From: JAFKKS01 sp039808325
Lineage (GTDB): Bacteria > Pseudomonadota > Alphaproteobacteria > Rhizobiales > Xanthobacteraceae
Direction: 5' to 3'
Assembly: GCA_039808325.1 (NCBI GenBank)
Contig: JBDHSU010000122.1
Coordinates: 1 to 11,616 of the forward strand
Length of the DNA: 11,616 bases
Shown here: positions 6,464 to 11,616 of the stretch, piece by piece
Position numbering within the stretch: position 1 is the stretch's first letter
Layout of the letters: each line of letters starts with the position of its first letter
Position numbers and translations under genes: made by a program
The notes under the pieces: model-generated
What the model was told of the DNA's origin: nothing
The model's database searches: none
The model's input: only the letters and a program-made list of their open reading frames with translations

Positions 6464-7645
6464 TCACGCCGCCTTGCGTGACGACAGGAACTCGCCCATG
6501 CGCTCGAGCGCCTTGCGGATATTCTCCGTCGAGTTGGCGTAGGAAAGGCGCAGATACCCTTCGCCGAGCACGCCGAAGTCCGGCCCGCCGATGACGGCGA
6601 CGCCAGCGTCATCGAGCAGCGCCGAGGCGAGCGGCTTCGCCTTCCATCCCGTCTGCTTGATGTTCGGGAAGGCATAGAATGCCCCTTTCGGCGTGCGGCA
6701 CGACGTGTTCGGCAGCGCGTTCAGCCCTTCGACGACGACTTTGCGGCGGCGGTCGAACTCCTCGACCATTTTGCGCGCCTCGTCCTGCGGGCCGGTCAGC
6801 GCGGCGATGCCGGCATATTGCGAGGCGGCGTTGACGCAGGAGTGCAGGTTGACCGCGAGCTTGCGCGCGTAGTCGTAGAGCTTGCCGGGCCACACCGCGT
6901 AGCCGAGACGCCAGCCGGTCATCGCATAGGTCTTGGACCAGCCGTTGAGCAGGATCAGCCGGTCGCGGATCGACGGATAGGTGAGGAGCGAGACATGCTT
7001 CTCGCCGTCATAGACCATCTGGTCGTAGATTTCGTCCGACATCACGGCAACGTCGGGCCACTTCTCGAGACCGGCGACGAGCTTGTCGATTTCGGCTTTG
7101 GGCGTGACGCCGCCGGTCGGGTTCGCCGGCGAGTTGAGGATCAGGAGCCGCGTCTGCGGCGTGATCAGCTTCAGCGTCTCTTCCGCCGAGAAGGCGAATT
7201 CGTTCTCCTCGCGGATCGGCACCGGCACGGGGCGCGCGCCGGTGAACTCGATCATCGAGCGATAGATCGGGAAACCAGGGTCCGGGTAGAGAATATCGAC
7301 GCCGGGCTGGCCGAACATCAGGATCGCCATGAACATGGTCGGCTTGCCGCCGGGCATGATCATGACGCTGTCGGGGGAGACCTCGACGCCGAGACGCTTG
7401 TGCAGGTCGGCGGAGACCGCCTCGCGCAGCGGTTTGATGCCGGTCGCCGGGGTGTAGCCATGGTGGCCGTCGCGCAGCGCCTTGATCGCCGCCTCGACGA
7501 TATGGTCGGGGGTGCGGAAGTCGGGCTGGCCGATGCCGAGATTGATGATGTCGCGGCCCTGGCCGGCGAGTTCCGTCGCGCGCGCGAGAACGGCGAAGGC
7601 GTTTTCCTCGCCGATCCGGTCGAAGGCGGCGATGGTCTTGAGCAT
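6464..7645 (-). CDS. Class I/II PLP-dependent aminotransferase
   Basis: The 393-residue fold-type I enzyme should transfer an amino group between an amino acid and a 2-oxo acid in the cytoplasm. Diagnostic segments are NLGIGQPDF (35-43), the Pro-rich turn YPDPGFP (120-126), NSPANPTGG with Asn175, SDEIYD with Asp204 and Tyr207 for pyridoxal contact, GWSKTYAMTGWRLG with the Schiff-base Lys238 and Arg246, and LRLSYA with the substrate-carboxylate Arg366. Donor and acceptor cannot be deduced; an AspB-like aspartate or broad-specificity enzyme is plausible. ATG 7645 is chosen over the in-frame start at 7723 because a Shine-Dalgarno sits 6 bases before it and family proteins begin near here, while the extra 26 residues are basic and unlike the family. 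Confidence 0.92.
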   Translation of the reverse strand: MLKTIAAFDRIGEENAFAVLARATELAGQGRDIINLGIGQPDFRTPDHIVEAAIKALRDGHHGYTPATGIKPLREAVSADLHKRLGVEVSPDSVMIMPGGKPTMFMAILMFGQPGVDILYPDPGFPIYRSMIEFTGARPVPVPIREENEFAFSAEETLKLITPQTRLLILNSPANPTGGVTPKAEIDKLVAGLEKWPDVAVMSDEIYDQMVYDGEKHVSLLTYPSIRDRLILLNGWSKTYAMTGWRLGYAVWPGKLYDYARKLAVNLHSCVNAASQYAGIAALTGPQDEARKMVEEFDRRRKVVVEGLNALPNTSCRTPKGAFYAFPNIKQTGWKAKPLASALLDDAGVAVIGGPDFGVLGEGYLRLSYANSTENIRKALERMGEFLSSRKAA

Positions 7646-7651
7646 GGTCTG

Positions 7652-7658
7652 CCTCCCT
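7652..7658 (-). promoter_or_regulatory. Ribosome binding site of the aminotransferase
   Basis: On the minus strand this reads AGGGAGG and ends 6 bases before ATG 7645. It decides the start against a longer in-frame candidate at 7723. Confidence 0.8.
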
Positions 7659-7786
7659 GGGGCTGTCTGCCGAGCGGCGCGCGCCGGGCGGTGGCGCGTC
7701 CGCGAATCCGTTAAGCGCCGCATTTCCGCGTGCGGTCAAGCCCACCGCCACGGTTATGAGGAAAGCTTTAGAGAATCAAATATTTA

Positions 7787-7800
7787 CGGGAATATTCCCG
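7787..7800. promoter_or_regulatory. Perfect 14-bp palindrome in the divergent promoter region
   Basis: CGGGAATATTCCCG is a perfect palindrome in the roughly 200-base gap between the minus-strand aminotransferase and the plus-strand CNNM/CorC gene. It follows an AT-rich stretch (7759-7786, including AAAGCTTTAGAG and AAATATTTA) that is unusual for this GC-rich DNA and probably includes a promoter. A GANTC site lies just upstream at 7773-7777. The symmetry suits a dimeric repressor, but the protein is unknown. Confidence 0.4.
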
Positions 7801-7846
7801 GTGCGCCAGTTGCATGCGGCGCGCGGCCCGCTATGTTGGCCTCATT

Positions 7847-9163
7847 ATGAACATGTGGCTCGAGCTCGCAATCCTGGTTGGGCTCGTCTTTCTCAATGGT
7901 TTTTTTGCGCTCGCCGAGATGGCGGTCGTGTCTTCACGGCGCATGCGGCTGCAGCAGATGGCCGAAGGGGGCAACAAAAGCGCCGCGCGCGCCCTCTCGC
8001 TGGCCGAGAACCCCGGCATCTTCCTCTCGTCCGTCCAGTTCGGCATCACGCTGATCGGGACGCTGTCCGGCGCGTTCGGCGGGGCCACGCTCGGTCTGCG
8101 GCTCGGCGTCTTCCTCGACCAGTTCGAATGGATCGCACCCTACGGCGAACGGGTGGGTTTTGTCGCGGTGGTCGTTTTCGTCACCGCGCTGTCGGTGATC
8201 ATCGGCGAGCTCACGCCTAAGCGCATCGCGCTCTCCAATCCCGAGCCGATCGCATGTCGCGTGGCTCGCCCCCTCGAAATCGTCGCCGCCGCCGGGCGGC
8301 CTTTTGTTTGGTTCTTCGAGCGCTCGACCAACGTCATCCTGGCGTCCCTCGGCATCCGCGACCGGGAAGGGCAGAACGTCACGGAAGAGGAAGTGAAGTT
8401 CGCGATCGCGGAAGGCACCGAAGCCGGCGTGATCGACGAGGTCGAGGAGGAGATGATCCACGGTGTGCTCGGGCTTGCCGACCGCTCCGTCGCCTCGATC
8501 ATGACGCCGCGCCCGGATATCTACTGGATCGACCTCGACGACGAGACGGATTCGATCGCGCGCGACATCGCCGAGTGCCCGTATTCGCGTATCGTCGTGG
8601 CGCGCGACGGCGACATGAGCCATCCGCTCGGCGTCGTGCAGAAGAAGGATCTGGTCGAGGACCTGATTGCCGGACGGGGCGTGCGCATGGAGGCGCATCT
8701 GCTTGAAACGACGCATGTGCCGGAGACGATGCCAGCGTTGCGCGTACTGCAGATCTTCCGCAGCGTGCAGTTGCACGTCGCCTTCGTCGTCGACGAGTAT
8801 GGCGACTTTCTCGGTCTCGTGACCGCGACCGACGTGATGAGCGCCGTCGCCGGCGACCTGCCGGAGGAGCATCGCCCGGCGACGCAGGAGCTTCTCAAGC
8901 GCGATGACGGCTCGTGGCTGGTGGACGGGCGCGCCGCCATCGATGAGGTCAAGGAGACGCTCGGCCTGCGACTGGAAACGAACGGCGATTATCACACCGC
9001 CGCCGGTCTCGTGCTCGAGCACATGGCACGCATCCCGGAAGAGGGGGAGCATTTCGACCTCGACGGCTGGCGCATCGAGATCGTCGATATGGATTCCAAC
9101 CGTATCGACAAGCTGCTGTTCATCCCGCCGGAACTGGTCAGCGCCGGAAGCGCCGCGGCGTAA
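7847..9163 (+). CDS. CNNM/CorC (HlyC/CorC) family membrane protein with CBS pair
   Basis: The 438-residue protein has three parts: an N-terminal CNNM (DUF21) membrane domain (about residues 1-170), with helices at about 5-27, 58-80 and 103-120 and the motif GELTPKRIAL (120-129); a tandem CBS domain pair (about 215-338, with SIMTPRPDIYWID and VAFVVDEYGDFLGLVT); and a CorC_HlyC domain (about 350-430). Relatives are implicated in magnesium or cobalt export or homeostasis; the old label haemolysin is misleading. ATG 7847 (MNMWLEL) fits family N-termini. The in-frame ATG 7814 would add 11 basic residues. No clear Shine-Dalgarno precedes either, and ATG 7853 is also possible. Repeat A begins 21 bases after the stop and may shape the transcript end. 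Confidence 0.92.
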   Translation: MNMWLELAILVGLVFLNGFFALAEMAVVSSRRMRLQQMAEGGNKSAARALSLAENPGIFLSSVQFGITLIGTLSGAFGGATLGLRLGVFLDQFEWIAPYGERVGFVAVVVFVTALSVIIGELTPKRIALSNPEPIACRVARPLEIVAAAGRPFVWFFERSTNVILASLGIRDREGQNVTEEEVKFAIAEGTEAGVIDEVEEEMIHGVLGLADRSVASIMTPRPDIYWIDLDDETDSIARDIAECPYSRIVVARDGDMSHPLGVVQKKDLVEDLIAGRGVRMEAHLLETTHVPETMPALRVLQIFRSVQLHVAFVVDEYGDFLGLVTATDVMSAVAGDLPEEHRPATQELLKRDDGSWLVDGRAAIDEVKETLGLRLETNGDYHTAAGLVLEHMARIPEEGEHFDLDGWRIEIVDMDSNRIDKLLFIPPELVSAGSAAA

Positions 9164-9183
9164 GCTTTGCTGCGGCGTGTCGC

Positions 9184-9225
9184 CATCCTTCGAGACGCGG
9201 CCTGCGGCCGCTCCTCAGAATAAGG
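9184..9225 (+). repeat. Palindromic repeat copy A (forward)
   Basis: It starts CATCCTTCGAGACGC and ends CTCCTCAGAATAAGG. The centre is GCGGCC (9197-9202), TGC, GGCCGC (9206-9211), a perfect stem and loop. It lies 21 bases downstream of the CNNM/CorC stop. Its right flank has two changes from the CTCCTCAGGATGAGG of copy C. Confidence 0.85.
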
Positions 9226-9270
9226 ATCGTGGACTCGGGTTGCTTTCGGCGTGCTTTCCGCGCGCGCTTT

Positions 9271-9315
9271 CCCTCATCCTGAGGAGCATCGCGTAGCGAT
9301 GCGTCTCGAAGGATG
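9271..9315 (-). repeat. Palindromic repeat copy B (reverse)
   Basis: On the plus strand it reads CCCTCATCCTGAGGA to TCGAAGGATG, the reverse complement of the A/C flanks. The centre is GCATCGC (9286-9292), GTA, GCGATGC (9296-9302), a perfect stem with a sequence unlike those of A and C. A and B form an inverted pair 45 bases apart, and B and C flank the GIY-YIG pseudogene in opposite orientation. Confidence 0.85.
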
Positions 9316-9345
9316 GCGGCAGGCACGATAGCTTAGCCAAGCGAA

Positions 9346-9692
9346 ATGGATGGAGCTTTTCTTATATCCTGCGGTGCGCCGACGGCAGCTACTACACCGG
9401 CACGGCGCGCCTTGGATTGGAACGGAGAGTTGCCGAGCACAATGCCGGAACCTATGACGGGTTCACGGCGGTGCGACGGTCCGTGACGCTCGTCTTCAGT
9501 CAATAGTTTGAACGCATCCAGTGGTTTGAACGCATCGCCGATGCAATTGCTGCCGAAAGGCAAGTGAAGGGCTGGTCACGCGCCAAGAAAGAGGCTTTGA
9601 TCCGAGGTGATTTTGAGGCCGTGAAAACGCTGTCGAGGCGTCGGGGCCTGCATCCTTCGAGACGCCCGGCTGCGCCGGGCTCCTCAGGATGA
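9346..9692 (+). pseudogene. Broken GIY-YIG nuclease gene
   Basis: A frame with no start codon, open from 9297, encodes YILRCADGSYYTG (from 9363; the GIY and YIG positions), then LERRVAEHNAGTYDGF, then TLVFSQ, and meets TAG at 9504-9506. The same frame continues with FERIQWFERIADAIAAERQ and KGWSRAKKEALIRGDFE, typical of small bacterial GIY-YIG proteins (about 90-110 residues). ATG 9346 reads MDGAFL in another frame, and one extra base near 9363 would join it to YILRC, so a 1-base deletion is likely. The stop lies in the first half of an 18-bp tandem duplication. The frame finally ends at TGA 9690-9692 inside repeat C, which would encode the tail HPSRRPAAPGSSG. With two lesions it cannot make a normal protein. 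Confidence 0.85.
9501..9536 (+). repeat. 18-bp tandem duplication inside the GIY-YIG pseudogene
   Basis: The units are 9501-9518 (CAATAG then TTTGAACGCATC) and 9519-9536 (CAGTGG then the same 12 bases), with two mismatches in 18. In frame they encode Q-stop-FERI and Q-W-FERI. The first unit's TAG thus looks like a TGG (Trp) codon mutated after the duplication. Confidence 0.8.
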
Positions 9693-9695
9693 GGG
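9651..9695 (+). repeat. Palindromic repeat copy C (forward)
   Basis: It starts CATCCTTCGAGACGC and ends CTCCTCAGGATGAGGGG. The centre is GCCCGGC (9664-9670), TGC, GCCGGGC (9674-9680). It overlaps the end of the GIY-YIG reading frame and stops 8 bases before the dehydratase ribosome binding site, so it is either in that gene's 5' leader or immediately next to it. Confidence 0.88.
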
Positions 9696-9703
9696 GATAG
9701 GCT

Positions 9704-9708
9704 GGAGG
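9704..9708 (+). promoter_or_regulatory. Ribosome binding site of the dehydratase
   Basis: GGAGG lies 8 bases before ATG 9717. It supports the long start and therefore the unusual Lys/Gly-rich N-terminal extension. Confidence 0.75.
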
Positions 9709-9716
9709 ATATTGGA

Positions 9717-11588
9717 ATGTCGAGGGACAACAAGACAAACGGAAAGACGCCGGCGAAGGGCGCCAAGAATGCGAAAGGCAGGACGAAGGGAACGCCGCAT
9801 CCGAAGGGGCGCAAATACCGTTCGCAGCTCTGGTTCGACAATCCCGAGAACCCGGGCATGACGGCGCTCTATCTCGAGCGCTACGTCAACTTCGGCATCA
9901 CGCTCGAGGAGCTCACCTCCGGCAAGCCGATCATCGGCATCGCGCAGACGGGCTCCGACCTCTCCCCCTGCAACCGCCACCACCTCGACCTCGCCAAGCG
10001 CGTACGCGAGGGCATCGTCGCGGCGGGCGGAATCGCGCTCGAATTTCCGGTGCATCCGATCCAGGAAACCGGCAAGCGGCCGGGCGCGGCGCTCGATCGC
10101 AACCTCGCCTATCTCGGCCTCGTGGAATTGCTCTACGGCTATCCGCTCGATGGAGTCGTGCTCACCACCGGCTGCGACAAGACGACGCCCGCCTGCATCA
10201 TGGCGGCGGCGACCGTGAACCTCCCCGCCATCGTCCTCTCCGGCGGGCCGATGCTCAACGGCTGGTGGAAGGGCGAGCGCGCCGGCTCCGGCACCGCCGT
10301 CTGGCAGGCGCGGCAGGAGCTCGCCGCCGAGCGCATCGACTACAAGGAATTCATCGACCTCGTCGGTTCATCGGCGCCCTCGATCGGCCACTGCAACACG
10401 ATGGGCACCGCCTCCACCATGAACGCGCTCGCCGAGGCGCTCGGCATGTCGCTGCCCGGCTGCGCCGCGATTCCCGCGCCGTATCGCGACCGCGGACAGA
10501 TCGCCTATCGCACCGGCCGGCGCATCGTCGAGATGGTGATCGAGGACCTGAAACCCTCCGACATCCTCACGCGCGAGGCGTTCGAGAACGCCATCGTCGC
10601 CAACTCCGCGATCGGCGGCTCGACCAACGCGCCGATCCACATCAACGCGATTGCGCGCCACATCGGCGTGAAGCTCGAGATCGAGGACTGGGAGAAGATC
10701 GGCTTCGACGTGCCGCTGCTCGTCAACATGCAGCCGACCGGAAAATATCTCGGCGAGGAATACTATCGCGCCGGCGGCCTGCCCGCGGTGATGAACGAGC
10801 TTCTCAAGGCGAAGCGCATCCACGGCAAGGCGCTCACCGTCAACGGCAAGACGATGGGCGAGAACGTCAAGGGCGCGAAGATCCTCGATGAGGACGTCAT
10901 CCGCCCGTACAAGCGGCCGCTGAAGGAGGACGCCGGCTTCAAGATCCTGCACGGCAATCTGTTCGACAACGCGGTGATGAAGATCTCCGGCGTCTCCGAC
11001 GAGTTCCGCGATCGTTACCTGATGAATCCGAAGGACCCGAACGCCTTCGAGGGCCGCGCGGTCGTGTTCGAGGGACCGGAGGACTATCATCACCGCATCG
11101 ACGATCCGAAGCTGAAGATCGATGAGAACACGATGCTGTTCATCCGCGGCGTCGGGCCGATCGGCTATCCGGGCGCGGCGGAAGTGGTGAACATGCAGCC
11201 GCCGGCGGCGCTGATCAAGCGCGGCGTCCTCTCGCTGCCGTGCATCGGCGACGGCCGCCAGTCCGGCACGTCCGGCTCACCGTCGATCCTCAACGCGTCG
11301 CCGGAGGCGGCGGTCGGTGGCGGCCTCGCCATTCTCAAGACCGGCGACCGCGTGCGCATCGATCTCAATAAGAGCGAGGCGAACATCCTGATCTCGGATG
11401 CCGAGCTCGCGCAGCGCCGCGCCGACCTGCAGAAGCGTGGCGGCTTCCCGATCCCCGCGAGCCAGACGCCGTGGCAGGAGATCCAGCGCGGCATGGTCGA
11501 CCAACTCGGCTCCGGCATGGTGCTGAAACCCGCTGTGAAGTTTCAGCGCGTCGCGCAGGAATCCGGCGTGCCGCGGGACAATCATTAG
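9717..11588 (+). CDS. IlvD/Edd family sugar-acid dehydratase, xylonate dehydratase-like
   Basis: The 623-residue enzyme should dehydrate a sugar acid such as D-xylonate to the 2-keto-3-deoxy acid, using an iron-sulfur cluster and Mg2+ in the cytoplasm. Cluster ligands by family pattern are Cys85 (TGSDLSPCNRHH), Cys153 (TTGCDKTTPA) and Cys226 (GHCNTMGTAST). Asp154 and Lys155 fit the Mg-binding and modified-lysine positions, and Ser516 in GDGRQSGT the catalytic serine. As I recall the Caulobacter XylD sequence, similarity runs from RSQLWFDNP to the PRDNH end. Branched-chain dihydroxy-acid dehydratase and L-arabonate or gluconate activity are alternatives. The first 33 residues, rich in Lys and Gly, extend beyond XylD by about 25. 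No pentose-pathway partner is adjacent in the window. Confidence 0.9.
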   Translation: MSRDNKTNGKTPAKGAKNAKGRTKGTPHPKGRKYRSQLWFDNPENPGMTALYLERYVNFGITLEELTSGKPIIGIAQTGSDLSPCNRHHLDLAKRVREGIVAAGGIALEFPVHPIQETGKRPGAALDRNLAYLGLVELLYGYPLDGVVLTTGCDKTTPACIMAAATVNLPAIVLSGGPMLNGWWKGERAGSGTAVWQARQELAAERIDYKEFIDLVGSSAPSIGHCNTMGTASTMNALAEALGMSLPGCAAIPAPYRDRGQIAYRTGRRIVEMVIEDLKPSDILTREAFENAIVANSAIGGSTNAPIHINAIARHIGVKLEIEDWEKIGFDVPLLVNMQPTGKYLGEEYYRAGGLPAVMNELLKAKRIHGKALTVNGKTMGENVKGAKILDEDVIRPYKRPLKEDAGFKILHGNLFDNAVMKISGVSDEFRDRYLMNPKDPNAFEGRAVVFEGPEDYHHRIDDPKLKIDENTMLFIRGVGPIGYPGAAEVVNMQPPAALIKRGVLSLPCIGDGRQSGTSGSPSILNASPEAAVGGGLAILKTGDRVRIDLNKSEANILISDAELAQRRADLQKRGGFPIPASQTPWQEIQRGMVDQLGSGMVLKPAVKFQRVAQESGVPRDNH

Positions 11589-11608
11589 GTTAGCGACCAC
11601 GCCTCTCC

Positions 11609-11616
11609 GTCATGCC
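11609..11616 (+). repeat. Possible start of a GTCATGCC-type palindrome cut by the window edge
   Basis: The last eight bases are GTCATGCC, identical to the start of the palindrome at 6352. They lie 21 bases after the dehydratase stop, a typical position for such elements. Too little is visible to be sure. Confidence 0.3.

Noticed and set aside
5435..6481. A 348-codon plus-strand frame across the dehydrogenase
   Set aside because: It is antisense to a recognisable Rossmann enzyme, is Arg-rich and resembles no family; a composition artefact.
6818..7714. A 298-codon plus-strand frame across the aminotransferase
   Set aside because: It is antisense to a gene with a complete PLP-enzyme motif set, and its composition is abnormal.
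7934..9052. A 372-codon minus-strand frame across the CNNM/CorC gene
   Set aside because: It shadows a well-defined membrane and CBS protein, and the product would be rich in His, Arg and Asp without a fold pattern.
9184..9695. Repeat copies considered as a CRISPR array or insertion sequence ends
   Set aside because: Spacing is irregular, orientation alternates, there are only three copies and no cas genes, and no transposase frame is present; they fit REP-like palindromes.

Overview
The window reads as a chromosomal segment of a GC-rich alphaproteobacterium, most likely of the order Hyphomicrobiales (Rhizobiales; Xanthobacteraceae/Bradyrhizobiaceae-like). The basis is the strong GC bias at third codon positions, the protein families (TadD-type TPR lipoprotein, Caulobacter-like xylonate dehydratase) and the short intergenic palindromes typical of that group. 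The content is mainly housekeeping and metabolic. I see no CRISPR array, tRNA, rRNA, prophage or complete insertion sequence.

Layout. Positions 1-43 may hold the end of a gene entering from the left. A TPR lipoprotein resembling TadD lies on the minus strand (100-939). It diverges across a short regulatory gap from a plus-strand group: an M17 leucyl aminopeptidase (1101-2504), a short MarR-type regulator (2576-2926) and an NlpC/P60 peptidase with an SH3-like N-terminal part (2923-3774). The last two overlap by ATGA. An EamA/DMT transporter follows (about 3931-4848) after a degraded palindromic repeat.

Positions 4849-5446 contain no convincing protein gene. They hold a cluster of GANTC sites arranged as inverted repeats, a possible small RNA ending in a strong intrinsic terminator (5151-5189), and a Rhizobiales-type intergenic repeat with an extra hairpin (5227-5299). 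Two minus-strand genes follow: a DUF1932-type NAD(P)-dependent dehydrogenase (5447-6298) and a class I/II PLP aminotransferase (6464-7645), separated by two other palindromes. Divergent from the aminotransferase is a CNNM/CorC-type membrane protein (7847-9163).

The most unusual part is 9164-9716. Three copies of one palindromic repeat (A forward, B reverse, C forward) surround a broken GIY-YIG nuclease gene. The repeat flanks are conserved, but the central stems differ between copies and each remains self-complementary. The pseudogene has a frameshift near its start and an in-frame stop inside an 18-bp tandem duplication, and its reading frame ends inside repeat C. A xylonate dehydratase-like IlvD/Edd enzyme with a Lys/Gly-rich N-terminal extension (9717-11588) begins 21 bases after repeat C.

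Functional links. The aminopeptidase, MarR regulator and NlpC/P60 enzyme plausibly form a small cytoplasmic unit for peptide or murein-peptide breakdown; neither enzyme shows a signal peptide. The dehydratase points to oxidative pentose or sugar-acid catabolism, but no partner genes of that pathway lie in the window. The remaining genes look functionally independent.
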